Of a stretch of 64,000 nucleotides of DNA, positions 27,761-38,402 are shown piece by piece (position 1 is the stretch's first letter; each line of letters begins with the position of its first letter). Origin of the DNA: Pseudoxanthomonas japonensis (lineage in GTDB: Bacteria; Pseudomonadota; Gammaproteobacteria; Xanthomonadales; Xanthomonadaceae); NCBI RefSeq assembly GCF_010093445.1, contig NZ_PDWW01000011.1, positions 1 to 64,000 on the forward strand. Direction: 5' to 3'. The notes below the pieces were generated by a model. It was not told the origin of the DNA and ran no database searches. It saw only the letters and a program-made list of their open reading frames with translations. The translations under genes and the position numbers were made by a program.

Positions 27761-28591
27761 TCAGCCCGCCGGACTGCCGGCGGACTTGTCGATGCCGTAC
27801 CGTGTCCAGGTGATGCGCTGCGCACGCGTCTGCGCACGGATGGCGAGGTTGCGCTCCACCGACTCGCGGGTCTTGTAGCCGCGCGCATGGTCCAGGTGCA
27901 CGCAGACGGCACGGTGGCGGACCTGCTTGCCGCGGATGCCGTTGTTCTCCAGCCGCTCTCCCAGCTCGCGATCCGGCCCGCCGTACTTCATCCGCTCGTC
28001 GTAGCCGTTGATCGCCAGCAGGTCCGACTTCCAGGCCGATGAATTGCAGTTGTTGAACGTCGGCCGCGTGGTGGTGATGGTGTCCAGCAGCTTCGCCGTC
28101 ACGGTACCGGCACCCAGCTTCAGCGTGTTCGACAGGCCGAGCCGATCCTGCGCGCGTAGCCAGCTGCGGTCGAAGGCGCGTCCGTCACGGATATCGTCGG
28201 GACCGATCGCCTTGCTGAGTTTCATGCTCAGCTTGCAGTAGCCGCCGGAGAGGAACCGGCCCGGCTCCGCCTGCTCGGCATGGACCTGCACGAAATCGCG
28301 CCGCGGGATGCAGTCGCCGTCGGTGAACAGGAGGTAGTCGTGCCGCGCTTCCAGAATGGCGACGTTGAGGATTTCCTGTCGCCGATAGCCCTCGTCTTCG
28401 TGCCAGACATGCCGCAGCGGCAACGGATAGTCGGCGGCGAACCGTTCCACCAGCGCGCGGGTCGATTCGCGCGACCCGTCGTCCGCCACGATCAGCTCGA
28501 AATCGCGCCAGGTCTGGCAGCGGTAGCCCAGCAGGACCTTTTCCAGCCATTCCTCGGCGTTGTAGGTACTGGCGATGACGGTGATCTTCAT
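27761..28591 (-). CDS. Glycosyltransferase family 2
   Basis: A 276-residue GT2 enzyme. MKITVIASTYNAEEWLEKVL starts the fold, IVADDGSRESTR is the nucleotide site, LFTDGDCIPRRDFV is the DxD-type metal site, and YGGPDRELGERLENNGIRG lies in the acceptor part. It resembles LPS/capsule glycosyltransferases. Start at ATG 28591 because homology begins there. It is convergent with the GT9 gene and is followed, 117 bp away on the same strand, by the polyol-phosphate transferase gene upstream in transcription. Confidence 0.85.
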   Translation of the reverse strand: MKITVIASTYNAEEWLEKVLLGYRCQTWRDFELIVADDGSRESTRALVERFAADYPLPLRHVWHEDEGYRRQEILNVAILEARHDYLLFTDGDCIPRRDFVQVHAEQAEPGRFLSGGYCKLSMKLSKAIGPDDIRDGRAFDRSWLRAQDRLGLSNTLKLGAGTVTAKLLDTITTTRPTFNNCNSSAWKSDLLAINGYDERMKYGGPDRELGERLENNGIRGKQVRHRAVCVHLDHARGYKTRESVERNLAIRAQTRAQRITWTRYGIDKSAGSPAG

Positions 28592-28708
28592 GGTGCCTCT
28601 CCATACGCCAACAGCGGCGACGCCCCATCGGGGCGACGCTTGTTCCCGCACGGATTGTCCCTGGGCCGGATGACAGCCAGCAGCACCGCCAGTCTCCGGC
28701 CTCAGGCC

Positions 28709-29737
28709 TCAGGCCGGGCCCCAATAGCCGATGCGCCGGCGGATCTTCAGCTTGCGCCACAGGTTCATCGGCTTGGGCCTGGGATTGCGCGCGCCCGCAG
28801 CGATGAACGCATCGATGGCCTCCAGCACACGCTCGCTCGAACGGCCATCGCGGTAGGGATGGATGCTGTCGGCGTAATCGACGATGGCCCGCATCAATTC
28901 CGGCGGCCGCGACAGTGCGCGGCGGATCGCCGGTTCGAACTGCGCAGGATCGTCGATATCGATCAACTGCGGGCCGGGACGGCGGTTCTTGAACGTCACC
29001 ACCGGCTTGTGGGTCAGCAGGAACTCGTTGAGTGCCGACGAGGTGTCCGAGCACATCATGTCCACCTGCGGGAACAGCTCGAGGATGTTGTCGTCGTCGG
29101 CGAAGCGCAGGTGTTCGTTCTCCAGCGCGCGGAACTTCGCCACCGTGTCCAGGCTCATCTTGGGGTGGAAGGTCACGATCCACTTCCACTCGCCGGTGCG
29201 CGAGAGCCGCTTCACTTCCTCGTACAGCGTTTCCGCCGCGCTCCACGACGGCGAGAACGTGGAGTGGTAGAGGATCACCGGTGGCTGGCGCACCGGCGGC
29301 AGGTCACCGGCGATCTCCTGCATGAAGGGATCGATTTTCGGCCAGCCGGTCTCCACCACGCTGAAGTGGCCCACCTTGTCGGCGATGGCCTTGAACTGCG
29401 CGGTGTCGCGCGGCCCCGTGGTGCAGTACAGGTCGAAGAATCCCCGGATGTAGATATGGCGCGGCTTGCCGGCATCGAAGCCATGGAAGGTTTCCACCTT
29501 CACGCCGGGGAAGAAGTGCGGCACCGCATTGCTGCCGGTGATCACGGCGATGGCGTTCCAGCGGCGGACCTCCTCGGTCGTCGTCAGCAGCTTCTCGTCG
29601 GGATGCAGATCCTCGGCGCCGGGGCCGTCGAAGAACCAGGCAGCCTCGCCGCCGCGCGCACGGATGGCCTCCTGCACGGGCCGCAGGATCGCCAGCGCAT
29701 AGCGCTCGGAGCCGTAGAGGAGGTAGTGCTTGGCCAT
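28709..29737 (-). CDS. CDP-glycerol glycerophosphotransferase-like protein
   Basis: A 342-residue protein related to the TagB/TagF-type glycerophosphotransferase superfamily. It shows FHGFDAGKP, IYIRGFFDLYCTTGP, VETGWPKID, ILYHSTFSPSWS, WKWIVTFHPK, MMCSDTSSALNEFLLTHKPVVTF and HPYRDGRSSERVLEAI, which correspond to the CDP-alditol binding half. In Gram-positives these enzymes build teichoic acid; here a surface-polysaccharide role, such as a phosphoglycerol substitution, is likely. ATG 29737 shares one base with the stop of the upstream WaaE-like gene, so they are coupled. Confidence 0.8.
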   Translation of the reverse strand: MAKHYLLYGSERYALAILRPVQEAIRARGGEAAWFFDGPGAEDLHPDEKLLTTTEEVRRWNAIAVITGSNAVPHFFPGVKVETFHGFDAGKPRHIYIRGFFDLYCTTGPRDTAQFKAIADKVGHFSVVETGWPKIDPFMQEIAGDLPPVRQPPVILYHSTFSPSWSAAETLYEEVKRLSRTGEWKWIVTFHPKMSLDTVAKFRALENEHLRFADDDNILELFPQVDMMCSDTSSALNEFLLTHKPVVTFKNRRPGPQLIDIDDPAQFEPAIRRALSRPPELMRAIVDYADSIHPYRDGRSSERVLEAIDAFIAAGARNPRPKPMNLWRKLKIRRRIGYWGPA

Positions 29738-30558
29738 CAGTGTTCCAGTTCGTGGTGGGCGAGCTTGCGGTGCGCGGCGTCGATGGATGGGGGATTGTGC
29801 TGCATCTCGTAGTAGCGCATGCGTTTGTATATGGCGTAGCTGGCCGCGGTCTGCGCGATGATGAAACCACGCCAGCCGTCCAGGAACGCCAGGCGCAGCA
29901 GGTAATCCTTGATGAAGCTGGACAGGTAGACCAGCGGCGTCAGCCACATGTAGACCGGCCGCCGCTTGTCGCGCCAGTCGAGCGCCTTCAGCTCGCTGTA
30001 GCGCAATACCTTCAGCTGCTTGTGCACCAGGCTGGGGTTGTCGACATGGTTGAACGGCGCCTTGAACTCCACCGTCTCGCCATCGAACCGCAGGGATTCG
30101 TGCACGCGCGCATCTGTCCAGCGCGCACGGCCGCGATGGTAGAGGCGCGCCATCCGCTCGCCGACCATCGGCCGGTACCAGCGCATCGGCGCCCCCATCA
30201 GCCAGGTACGACGGCGCAACCAGGCGCCGGCCTTCGCCGATGCCATCAGCGCCGGCAACTCCTTCTCGAGTTGCGCTGCCAGTTCGGGAGACAGGAACTC
30301 GTCGGCATCCAGGACCAGGATCCAGTCATGCGCCGCCTGGGTACTCGCGAAGTTGCGCTGCGGACCGAACCCCAGCCAGTCCTGGTGCACCACCCTGGCG
30401 CCATGTGCCTGCGCGACGGCAATGGTGTCGTCGGTGCTGCCGCTGTCCACCACCAGCTTGTCCGCTGCGAGCGGGACGCTGTCCAGACAGCGGGCGATGT
30501 TCAACCCCTCGTTGTGGGCGATGACGACGAGGGAGAAGGGCAAGTTTGGCATCGTCAC
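29737..30558 (-). CDS. LPS core glycosyltransferase, WaaE/KdtX-like (GT2)
   Basis: A 273-residue GT2 enzyme: [46 protein letters not shown] (DAD metal site), [22 protein letters not shown] (catalytic-region RVHE), and the C-terminal [21 protein letters not shown] that associates with the membrane. The family adds glucose or a similar sugar to the inner core. It is the intact paralogue of the internally deleted protein at 26194-26700. First gene of a leftward unit. Confidence 0.88.
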   Translation of the reverse strand: MTMPNLPFSLVVIAHNEGLNIARCLDSVPLAADKLVVDSGSTDDTIAVAQAHGARVVHQDWLGFGPQRNFASTQAAHDWILVLDADEFLSPELAAQLEKELPALMASAKAGAWLRRRTWLMGAPMRWYRPMVGERMARLYHRGRARWTDARVHESLRFDGETVEFKAPFNHVDNPSLVHKQLKVLRYSELKALDWRDKRRPVYMWLTPLVYLSSFIKDYLLRLAFLDGWRGFIIAQTAASYAIYKRMRYYEMQHNPPSIDAAHRKLAHHELEH

Positions 30559-30573
30559 ATTCTAGGGGGCGTG

Positions 30574-30592
30574 GGCCCTCCCGGGGAGGGCC
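30574..30592. repeat. Inverted repeat between divergent polysaccharide genes
   Basis: GGCCCTCC (30574-30581) and GGAGGGCC (30585-30592) form an 8-bp stem with a 3-base loop, 16 bp upstream of the WaaE-like start and 120 bp upstream of uxs. No U-run. It may be an attenuator or regulatory hairpin in the 5' leader of the leftward operon. Confidence 0.35.
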
Positions 30593-30713
30593 GCGAAGTC
30601 CCGGTTGCCGCGCAATTTCTGACTGGGGGCTGTCTCGATGGCAAGACCCCTGCTGTCCGGGGGGCACGCAGCCCGGACAATTGTTAATCACACATCACTT
30701 TGCCCCAGCCCCC

Positions 30714-31658
30714 ATGCAACGCATTCTGGTTACCGGCGGCGCCGGCTTTCTGGGCTCGCATCTGTGCGAGCGACTGGTTGAACAAGGTCACGACGTTCTC
30801 TGCTTAGACAATTTCTTCACCGGCAGCAAACGGAACATCTCGCACCTGCTAGGTCACCCCTCCTTTGAACTGATGCGCCACGACGTGACGTTTCCGTTGT
30901 ACGTAGAGGTGGACGGGATCTACAACCTCGCATGCCCTGCGTCGCCGGTGCACTATCAGCATGATCCCGTGCAGACGACCAAGACGAGCGTGCATGGCGC
31001 CATCAACATGCTCGGACTTGCCAAGCGCCTTGACGCCCGGATTCTGCAGGCATCAACTAGCGAGGTATACGGCGACCCGGAGGTGCATCCCCAGAAAGAG
31101 AACTACTGGGGTCGGGTCAACCCCATAGGCATCCGTAGTTGCTACGACGAAGGCAAGCGCTGCGCGGAGACATTGTTCTTCGATTACTTCCGGCAGCACA
31201 AACTGGACATCAAGGTGGTACGGATATTCAACACCTACGGCCCGCGCATGCATCCGAACGATGGCCGGGTGGTTTCCAACTTTGTGGTGCAAGCGCTTCG
31301 TGGCGAAGACATCACCATCTATGGCGACGGAAGCCAGACGCGCAGCTTCTGCTACGTCGACGATCTGATCGATGCGATGCAGGGGATGATGTCTACCGAG
31401 CGAGGCTTCACCGGCCCGATCAACATCGGAAACCCGGGCGAATTCAGCATGCTGGAACTCGCGGAAAAAGTACTATCGCTGGTGGGCGGACGCTCGAAGC
31501 TAACCTACATGCCGCTGCCACACGATGATCCGCGCCAACGCCAGCCCGACATCGAACTGGCGCGCGAGAAGCTAGGCTGGGAGCCTAGAGTAAGCCTGGA
31601 TGACGGGCTGAAAGAGACGATCGCATATTTCCGCCGACTGCTGCAGGACGCAGCATGA
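30714..31658 (+). CDS. uxs: UDP-glucuronate decarboxylase (UDP-xylose synthase)
   Basis: A 314-residue extended SDR converting UDP-glucuronate to UDP-xylose. It has the NAD motif [11 protein letters not shown] (residues 7-17), the YxxxK catalytic pair in [12 protein letters not shown] (about 142-148), the family-specific [18 protein letters not shown], and [24 protein letters not shown]-xylose feeds surface polysaccharide; xylose is a known component of xanthomonad LPS. Its end overlaps the next glycosyltransferase by 4 bases. uxs and that gene are visibly less G+C-rich than the genes on either side. Confidence 0.92.
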   Translation: MQRILVTGGAGFLGSHLCERLVEQGHDVLCLDNFFTGSKRNISHLLGHPSFELMRHDVTFPLYVEVDGIYNLACPASPVHYQHDPVQTTKTSVHGAINMLGLAKRLDARILQASTSEVYGDPEVHPQKENYWGRVNPIGIRSCYDEGKRCAETLFFDYFRQHKLDIKVVRIFNTYGPRMHPNDGRVVSNFVVQALRGEDITIYGDGSQTRSFCYVDDLIDAMQGMMSTERGFTGPINIGNPGEFSMLELAEKVLSLVGGRSKLTYMPLPHDDPRQRQPDIELAREKLGWEPRVSLDDGLKETIAYFRRLLQDAA

Positions 31659-32575
31659 CTACGTACGCCGTCATCATCACCAACTACAACTACCAGAGCT
31701 TCGTGGTAGAGGCGATTGAAAGCGTTCTGCGACAAAATCGCGCAGCCAACCAGATCATCGTGATCGACGACGGATCGACAGACGCATCCAGGCAAGTCCT
31801 CCAGGATAAGTTTGGCGCTGATAGCCGCATCAATCTGATTTTCAGTGAGAACGGCGGCCAGCTGACTGCGTTCCAGCGCGGGATGTCGCTCGTCGCTTCG
31901 ACGATCACCTGTTTCCTCGATGCCGATGACCGCTGGGGTCCCGACTATCTTGAGCAGATCGCGCGCGTCTACGATCAGCGACCTGACGTCGGATTCATCT
32001 TCTCGGACATCATCCTGTTCGGGAACGAGCAGGCCCATTTGCGGTTTGCACCTCACATGGTGGATCTGGGATACACCGCCGTCAGCACTTATGCGCTCAC
32101 GTACTGGTACGGAGCGCCGACATCGGCCCTGTCCATGCGTAGCGCCGTGGCGACATGGGCGCTGAGCCTCCCGGAAGAACTGGCACGCATATGGCGACTA
32201 TCGGCCGACAACTGCCTGGTGTATGGCGCCAGCCTTCAGGGCGCGAGGAAATGCTACGTCCCTACCGGCCAAGTCGAATATCGGATACACGGGAAGAATG
32301 GCTGGTGGTCTCAGCGTGGTGATACAGAGGTCTATCACAATCGCTTGCGGTCTCGCGGCCTGATCGGACACTACGCGCGCGTGGCCGGCCTGGACGACTC
32401 CTGCCTCGAGTTAGCGAAGCTGGAATACAAAACCAAGCCCGCGCCGGACTGGAGCGAGACCCGGCGCTACATGGAGGTATGTTGGCGTGACCGCACCAGC
32501 ATATTCAAGAAGGTAGAAAGGAGCCTGAGTATCGTGAAGCTCTATTTTCGTGCCAAGCAGCGAGCGAAACGGTGA
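31655..32575 (+). CDS. Glycosyltransferase family 2, possible xylosyltransferase
   Basis: A 306-residue GT2 protein: [51 protein letters not shown] (DxD), [15 protein letters not shown], and a divergent basic C-terminus. Coupled to uxs (ATGA overlap), so UDP-xylose is a reasonable donor (inference). Its 3' end is followed within 70 bp by the GT4 gene. Lower G+C than its neighbours suggests arrival with uxs as a cassette. Confidence 0.85.
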   Translation: MTTYAVIITNYNYQSFVVEAIESVLRQNRAANQIIVIDDGSTDASRQVLQDKFGADSRINLIFSENGGQLTAFQRGMSLVASTITCFLDADDRWGPDYLEQIARVYDQRPDVGFIFSDIILFGNEQAHLRFAPHMVDLGYTAVSTYALTYWYGAPTSALSMRSAVATWALSLPEELARIWRLSADNCLVYGASLQGARKCYVPTGQVEYRIHGKNGWWSQRGDTEVYHNRLRSRGLIGHYARVAGLDDSCLELAKLEYKTKPAPDWSETRRYMEVCWRDRTSIFKKVERSLSIVKLYFRAKQRAKR

Positions 32576-32645
32576 AAGTGCTGCCAACGAACTTCCGTCA
32601 CAGCAGCGGCGGCTTTTGCGCCCCGCTTACCACCCCGACCACCGC

Positions 32646-33896
32646 ATGAAACTCCTGTACACCAATTTCCACAGCGGCAGCGGCGGGGGACACACCACCT
32701 ACATCCGCGAACTAGCGCGCGGACTGTCCGTTCGGCACGAAGTGCACGTCGCGGCACCGGAGGACAGTCGGCTGCTGCGTGAAGCTCGGGAGATCCCGCG
32801 CCTCCACGCCTTCACCCAGACCTATCCCAACGGCCTGCGCCTGCGGCCCGCCCGCAGGCGCGCCTGCGCACACCTGCGGGCGTACCTCGAGGAACATCGC
32901 TTCGATATCGTGCACGTGAACGGGTCGGCGGATCACCGTCTCGTGATCGCGGCCCTGAGAGGCCTGCAGCCCCGCCCCCTGGTCGTGCTGACGAAGCACA
33001 ACACCAAGCCGATGCGCGGCCTGCAACATGCGTGGCGTGCGCGCTTCGGGACCGACAAGGTGATCGCGGTGTGCGAATTCGTGCGCCGCCAGCTGAGCCA
33101 CACCCCCTATCGTCGATGCCAACCGGAAACCGTCTACAACGGCGTCGACACCGCGTTCTACTCACCTGCCGAACCAGCCGACCGCGCGGATGCGCGACAG
33201 CTCTGGATCGGAAGCAACGCCGGCACGGCGGACTACAAGGGATGGACCGACCTGATGGCGGCGCTGGCGTTGCTGACGCCGGACGAGCGCGACCGCATCC
33301 AGGTCGTCATTGCCGGCCACCCGCCGTCTGCGGCCCAGCGGGAGATGCTTGCGCGATCCGGGCTGCAGGACCGCTTCCATTTTCCCGGCCTGCTGGACGA
33401 CGTGCGTCCGATGATTGCCCGACTGGATGCCGGCTTCGTGCTGTCCCATGACATCGAAACGATCTCCTTCGCCTGCCGCGAGATGATGGCGATGGGCAAG
33501 CCGGTCATGGTGACCGACTACGCCGGCCTGCCGGAGAACATCCGCCCCGGCACCGATGGCTGGATCGTGCCGGTGCATGGACACGCCGCGATGGCGGCGG
33601 CGCTGCGCGACATGCTGAACGACCGCGAAGACGTCCTGCGCCGCGGCAAGGCGGCCCGCGATCACGCGCTCGCCGAATTCGGCATCGGAACCTTCCTCGA
33701 TCACACCGAGGCTGTCTATGCGCGGCTGCTGGCAGGCGTGCCCTCGCTCGACTCCGAGCCCAATCCGAGCCAGGACCTGGCGTCCACGGGCAGGCTCATC
33801 GGCGAAGACGGCCAACCACGGCGCCACGGGCCGATGCAGATGCCGGACATGCCTGCCTCACCTCAACCCGTGGCCGATCCGCCGAGTGTCTGGTGA
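32646..33896 (+). CDS. Glycosyltransferase family 4
   Basis: A 416-residue GT-B enzyme: LYTNFHSGSGGGHTTYIRELARGL (acceptor side), DIVHVNGSADHR, LTKHN, VIAVCEFVRRQL, TVYNGVDTAFYSP, and the donor-binding region with SHDIETISFACREMMAMGKPVMVTDY (EX7E-like) and ENIRPGTDGWIV. The last 40 residues are Pro/Gln-rich and dispensable-looking. Start ATG 32646 is where homology begins. It returns to the high G+C of the core genome. Confidence 0.87.
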   Translation: MKLLYTNFHSGSGGGHTTYIRELARGLSVRHEVHVAAPEDSRLLREAREIPRLHAFTQTYPNGLRLRPARRRACAHLRAYLEEHRFDIVHVNGSADHRLVIAALRGLQPRPLVVLTKHNTKPMRGLQHAWRARFGTDKVIAVCEFVRRQLSHTPYRRCQPETVYNGVDTAFYSPAEPADRADARQLWIGSNAGTADYKGWTDLMAALALLTPDERDRIQVVIAGHPPSAAQREMLARSGLQDRFHFPGLLDDVRPMIARLDAGFVLSHDIETISFACREMMAMGKPVMVTDYAGLPENIRPGTDGWIVPVHGHAAMAAALRDMLNDREDVLRRGKAARDHALAEFGIGTFLDHTEAVYARLLAGVPSLDSEPNPSQDLASTGRLIGEDGQPRRHGPMQMPDMPASPQPVADPPSVW

Positions 33897-33997
33897 GGCG
33901 CTCGCGGAATATCGGGTTGCGGTGACGCATCCTTTGCCCGGATGGACTGCGCCGAACGGACACCTCACGCCTTCCTGCATCTCTCCTGCGGACAGCG

Positions 33998-35257
33998 CTA
34001 TTCCGAGCCGTTTTCCTCCGCAGTCCCCGCAGCGTCGCGAGGCACCATCCCCATGCCCAGCAAAAGTCCGACCAGCACCACGTAGGCGCTGGTGCTGAGG
34101 GCATGGGAGAACATCGACTGTGTCAGCCCGGACACCAGGTAGGCGAACACCAGCATCCCCGCGGCCCAGGAGGGACCGACGGGTGCGTGCAGGCGGTTAC
34201 GGCGGATTTGACGAGTCGCGATCGCCAGCGGCACGCCATAGAGCGCCAGCAAAACCGCCAGACCCGGAATTCCCATCGTGGCGGCCCACTGCGCGACATC
34301 GTTGTGCGCATGCTCCAGTCCGCAGAAATGCCGTGACGCGCCCTGGCAGTAGAGGCTGGCGTCGACCCGCGACTTGAAGGCCTCGATCCCCACACCCGTG
34401 AACGGCGCCTCACGGAATGCATCCCACGCCACCGACCACAACGCCAGCCGCGCACTGATCGGCTGGTCCACCTGACCCTGCGCGTAACCCGCCACGTCCG
34501 CGTGCAACTGGTCGAACCGGAACTGCGCCGACAGCCACGGCACCGTCCACAACGCGGCCAGCAGCAGCGCCAGCGCGACGCCGGTCGCGCCCAGCCGCCA
34601 CCCGCGATGCCGTGCTTCGTTGCCGGCAAGCAGCATCAGTAGCACCAGCCCGAGACCGGGCAGCACGCCACGGCTGCCACTGAGGATCACGGCGACCACG
34701 GCTAGCGCCACCAGCGCGGCCAGCAGCAACTGCATCGAGAATCCGTTGCGTGCCGGCCGGCAGAACACGCCCACCACCAGCAGCGCCAGCACGGCGTTCG
34801 CGAACACAATGGGGTTGGCCTCGCCGCCCGCGCGCTCCACGCCCCACGACGCCTGCGCCATCGAGATCGTGAACGCAAGCGCCAATCCCGCCAGCGCGCC
34901 ATACCAGAGACTCGTCGCGCGCATGCACGTGGACCATGCCAGCCAGGCACACCACGGCAGCAGCAAGGCGCGCGAGGGATTGTCGAGCGCGGACAGGTCG
35001 GCGCCGCTGCCGCACATGGAAAGCGCGGCGACGGCCAGGACCGCCGACGCTGTACCCAGCAAGAGATGCAAGGCACGCGGTGTGCGCGCGTCACGACCAC
35101 GCCAGGCATCCGGCAGCGCCAGCATTGTGGCCACAAGCATCAGCATGGCGAACGCACCCAGTCCCTTGGGTACCACCAGCAAGGCAGGGGCACTGAATCC
35201 TGACAGCCACGCGAACACGCGCGCGACATCCTGTCGACGATGGCTCCTGCCTTGCAT
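33998..35257 (-). CDS. O-antigen ligase-like membrane protein
   Basis: A 419-residue polytopic membrane protein with about 10-12 transmembrane helices and a long periplasmic loop (about residues 230-310) containing RLALWSVAWDAFREAPFTGVGIEAF and CGLEHAHNDVAQWAATMG, the Wzy_C/WaaL signature with its HxHND-type histidine. Such proteins ligate O-chains to the lipid A core or polymerise them. ATG 35257 is favoured because AAGGA lies 9 bases upstream; ATG 35293 is possible. It is convergent with the GT4 gene and closes the polysaccharide cluster. Confidence 0.85.
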   Translation of the reverse strand: MQGRSHRRQDVARVFAWLSGFSAPALLVVPKGLGAFAMLMLVATMLALPDAWRGRDARTPRALHLLLGTASAVLAVAALSMCGSGADLSALDNPSRALLLPWCAWLAWSTCMRATSLWYGALAGLALAFTISMAQASWGVERAGGEANPIVFANAVLALLVVGVFCRPARNGFSMQLLLAALVALAVVAVILSGSRGVLPGLGLVLLMLLAGNEARHRGWRLGATGVALALLLAALWTVPWLSAQFRFDQLHADVAGYAQGQVDQPISARLALWSVAWDAFREAPFTGVGIEAFKSRVDASLYCQGASRHFCGLEHAHNDVAQWAATMGIPGLAVLLALYGVPLAIATRQIRRNRLHAPVGPSWAAGMLVFAYLVSGLTQSMFSHALSTSAYVVLVGLLLGMGMVPRDAAGTAEENGSE

Positions 35258-35471
35258 TGCCTTGGATCCTTCCCTGCGCGACGACACGTTCATGAAGGCA
35301 GCGTGTGCGAACCGACCATGACGACGGAGTCTGCGCCTACTCCGTCCCCGCCACGTCAAGGCGAGGTGAACAGCGGCACGCTGCCTTCGTCGTCAGTATC
35401 GCGCACTCAGGGAATGGAACGTCAGCAGTGCATCACTACGCGCGTGGCGTTACCGAGCACTGCTGCGCGAA

Positions 35472-36767
35472 TCACGCTTTCCGCAGGACGGCATAGAAAA
35501 ATCCGTCCATGTCGCATTCGCCCGGCAGCCGCTGTCGACCACCCCCATCGGCATGCCCCCACGTTTCATCGAGCGACTCGACCAGCGCCGCGGCGTGGCG
35601 TGCGCGAAATGCCTCCAACTGCAGCGCATTCTCGGCGCGCAGGATCGAGCAGGTGGTGTAGACCAGGCGTCCGCCCGGACGCAGCACCTGCCACGCGGCA
35701 TCGAGCAGGCGTGCCTGCAGGCGAGTGAGCGCCACCAGGTCGTCGGCACGCCGATGCATCAGCACATCGGGTTGGCGGCGCACGATGCCCATGGCGGAAC
35801 AGGGCGCATCCAACAGGACCGCATCGAACGGCTCACCGTCCCACCATGCCGAGGGATCGGCCGCGTCCGCGGGCTTCATGTCGGCCTGCACACCGACGCG
35901 ATCGAAGGTCTCACGCACGCGCTGGAGCCTGCGCGCATCCACATCGATCGCCAGCAGGCGCCGCATGGGGTCGCGCTCGAGCAGATGCGCGGACTTGCCG
36001 CCCGGCGCCGCGCACATGTCCAGCACCCGCGCACCGGCGGGCAGCCCGTCCAGCAGGTCCGCCACGCGTTGCGCGGCGCCATCCTGCACCGACACATCGC
36101 CTTGGGCGAATCCGGGCAGACCCGTCGCAGCCACCGGAGCGCGGAGCAGCAGCGCGTCCGGCACCCCGTCCGGAACTTCCGCCTCGATGCCCGCGTCCAG
36201 CAGCCGTTGCCCATAGTCGTCACGGTTGCCATGCCGCCGGTTGACCCGCAACCACAGCGGCGCCTCCTGCTGGCTGGCGGCAAAGATCGCATCGGCCTGC
36301 AACGGCCAGTCCTCGCGCACCTGCCGTCGCAGCCAGGCGGGCCACAGGGCATCGGCGGGCGCGGACGGCAGCCCTTCGCGCTGCGCGCGCCTCAGCAGTG
36401 CATTGACCAGTTTGTCCTGATGCGGACGTCCCAGCGCACGGACCGCCTCGACGGTCGCCGACAGGGCCGCATGGGCCGGCAACTCCATGACCACCAGTTG
36501 CGCGAAGCCGACATGCAGCAGCGCGCGCAGTTCGTTGTCGGCGCGCCCCAGCGGCCGTGGCATCCAGGCTGCGAGCGCGGCCTCGCTGCGGGCACGCGAA
36601 CGCAGCACCGCGAAGCAGATCGCCTCGAGCAATGCGCGATCGCGCGGGTCTTCGATCCGGGGCAGGTTCGCCGCCAGTTCGGCCTTCAGCGAACGGCCGC
36701 GGTACATCACGGCATCCACCACCCGTGCCGCCATCACCCGCACGGCCACGCCGGCCTGCGTGGTCAC
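35472..36767 (-). CDS. rsmB: 16S rRNA (cytosine-967-C5) methyltransferase
   Basis: A 431-residue enzyme with a NusB-like N-terminal RNA-binding domain (residues about 10-140) and a SAM methyltransferase domain: [15 protein letters not shown] (motif I), [16 protein letters not shown] (motif IV) and YTTCSI (motif VI) with the two catalytic cysteines. Usual length for RsmB/Sun. The GTG start at 36767 overlaps the fmt TGA (GTGA), giving the common def-fmt-rsmB order. Confidence 0.95.
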   Translation of the reverse strand: MTTQAGVAVRVMAARVVDAVMYRGRSLKAELAANLPRIEDPRDRALLEAICFAVLRSRARSEAALAAWMPRPLGRADNELRALLHVGFAQLVVMELPAHAALSATVEAVRALGRPHQDKLVNALLRRAQREGLPSAPADALWPAWLRRQVREDWPLQADAIFAASQQEAPLWLRVNRRHGNRDDYGQRLLDAGIEAEVPDGVPDALLLRAPVAATGLPGFAQGDVSVQDGAAQRVADLLDGLPAGARVLDMCAAPGGKSAHLLERDPMRRLLAIDVDARRLQRVRETFDRVGVQADMKPADAADPSAWWDGEPFDAVLLDAPCSAMGIVRRQPDVLMHRRADDLVALTRLQARLLDAAWQVLRPGGRLVYTTCSILRAENALQLEAFRARHAAALVESLDETWGHADGGGRQRLPGECDMDGFFYAVLRKA

Positions 36768-37684
36768 GACGACACCAGGTCGCGCCTTGCGTTGAGATAG
36801 TCGGCGGCGGTGATCGCCTTGCCGCCCTCGCGCTGGACCACGCGCAGGCGCAGCACGCCGGCCCCGCAGGCGATGTCGAGCCCTTGCCGGCTGGCGGTCA
36901 ACAGCGTGCCCGGTGCCGCCGCATGCGCCTGCTCGACCGCCACCGCGCCATGGATGCGCAGGCGCTCGCCGGCGACCTGCGCTTCGGCGACTGGCCACGG
37001 ATTGAAGGCACGGACCTTGCGCGCCAGCACCTCGGCCGGCTGCGCCCAGTCCAGCTTCGCCTCCGCCTTGTCCAGCTTGTGCGCGTACTCGACGCCCACC
37101 TCCGGTTGCGGATGCGGCGGCAAGCGCACGCCGGCGCGCAGCAGGCCCAGCGCATCGCGCAACACCTGCGCACCCAGATCGGACAGGCGGTCGTGCAACT
37201 GCCCGCCCGTGTCGTCCGGCCCGATCGGCAGACTCTGCGCCAACAGCACCGGGCCGGTGTCGAGACCGGCTTCCATCTGCATCAGGCAGACGCCGGTTTC
37301 ATCGTCGCCGGCTTCAATCGCGCGCTGGATCGGCGCCGCACCGCGCCAGCGCGGCAGCAGCGAGGCGTGCACGTTCCAGCAGCCGTACTGCGGAATGTCG
37401 AGCACCGCCTGCGGCAGGATCAGGCCGTAGGCCACCACGATCATCACGTCAGGCTGCATCTCGCGCAGCGCATCCTGGGTGGACTTCTTCTTCAACGACA
37501 CCGGCTGCAAGACCGGAATGCCGCGCTGGATCGCCTCCAGCTTCACCGGCGAGGGCGTCAGGCCACGCCCGCGGCCGGCCGGCCGGTCGGGCTGGGTGTA
37601 GACCGCGACGACTTCATGGTGGGCATGGGCCGCGCGCAGGCAGGGAACGGCAAAAGCCGGCGTGCCGGCGAAGACGATTCTCAT
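36764..37684 (-). CDS. fmt: Methionyl-tRNA formyltransferase
   Basis: A 306-residue enzyme that formylates initiator Met-tRNA. N-terminal [15 protein letters not shown], then [12 protein letters not shown], the catalytic region [21 protein letters not shown] and DTGPVLL, and a C-terminal tRNA-binding barrel. Full length. It lies 73 bp downstream of def and overlaps rsmB. Confidence 0.97.
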   Translation of the reverse strand: MRIVFAGTPAFAVPCLRAAHAHHEVVAVYTQPDRPAGRGRGLTPSPVKLEAIQRGIPVLQPVSLKKKSTQDALREMQPDVMIVVAYGLILPQAVLDIPQYGCWNVHASLLPRWRGAAPIQRAIEAGDDETGVCLMQMEAGLDTGPVLLAQSLPIGPDDTGGQLHDRLSDLGAQVLRDALGLLRAGVRLPPHPQPEVGVEYAHKLDKAEAKLDWAQPAEVLARKVRAFNPWPVAEAQVAGERLRIHGAVAVEQAHAAAPGTLLTASRQGLDIACGAGVLRLRVVQREGGKAITAADYLNARRDLVSS

Positions 37685-37757
37685 GGGGACCGATATGAGT
37701 AGGGGAAGGACGGAACCGGCGGGAGCATCCCGTACGCCCGGTTCCGCGGCGCGGCGA

Positions 37758-38270
37758 TCAGGCCACGTGCTTGCGTTGCTTGGCCAGCTTCTTGCGCACC
37801 ATTTCGCGCTTCAGCGGCGAGAGGTAGTCGACGAACAGCTTGCCGTCCAGGTGGTCCATCTCGTGCTGGATGCACACCGCCAGCAGACCGTCGGCGCGCA
37901 GTTCCTGCGGCTGGCCCTGGCGGTCGAGGAAACGCACGGTGATCTCGTCGGCGCGGGTGACGTCGGCAAAGATGCCCGGAACCGACAGGCAGCCTTCCTG
38001 GTACACCTGCTCGCCCCCCTTGTCGCTCAGCTCGGGGTTGATGAAGACCTGCGGCTGGTTCTTCTCTTCGCTGATGTCGATCACCATGAAACGCTGGTGC
38101 ACGTCCACCTGGCTGGCAGCCAGGCCGATGCCGGGAGCGTCGTACATGGTCTCGAACATGTCGTCGAGCAGGCGCTGGAATGCGGGCGTCGTCACATGAC
38201 CGGCGTCGACCGGCACCGCCTTCGTGCGCAGGCGCGGATCGGGGAATTCGAGGATGGGGAGCAGGGCCAT
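37758..38270 (-). CDS. def: Peptide deformylase
   Basis: A 170-residue metalloenzyme removing the N-formyl group from new proteins. The three family motifs are present: GIGLAASQ (about residues 48-55), EGCLSVPG (about 93-100) and QHEMDHLDG (about 136-144), which supply Cys and two His for the metal and the catalytic Glu. First gene of the leftward def-fmt-rsmB unit; divergent from the LysM gene. Confidence 0.97.
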   Translation of the reverse strand: MALLPILEFPDPRLRTKAVPVDAGHVTTPAFQRLLDDMFETMYDAPGIGLAASQVDVHQRFMVIDISEEKNQPQVFINPELSDKGGEQVYQEGCLSVPGIFADVTRADEITVRFLDRQGQPQELRADGLLAVCIQHEMDHLDGKLFVDYLSPLKREMVRKKLAKQRKHVA

Positions 38271-38335
38271 GGTACGTCTCGGGATGGGGGCGCCAGTGGA
38301 ATCCGGCAAGGCCTCACGAATTCTAACGCGGGCGC

Positions 38336-38366
38336 TTGCGTTGCGCCGGGTTTTCTGGACTATAGT
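38336..38366 (+). promoter_or_regulatory. Possible sigma-70 promoter of the LysM gene
   Basis: TATAGT at 38361-38366 is a good -10 hexamer 37 bp before the ATG. The nearest -35-like TTGCGT (38336-38341) lies at 19-bp spacing, which is long. Moderate support only. Confidence 0.4.
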
Positions 38367-38402
38367 GCTGACCACCTGTCGGGGAATCAGGTAGATACCG
38401 CC

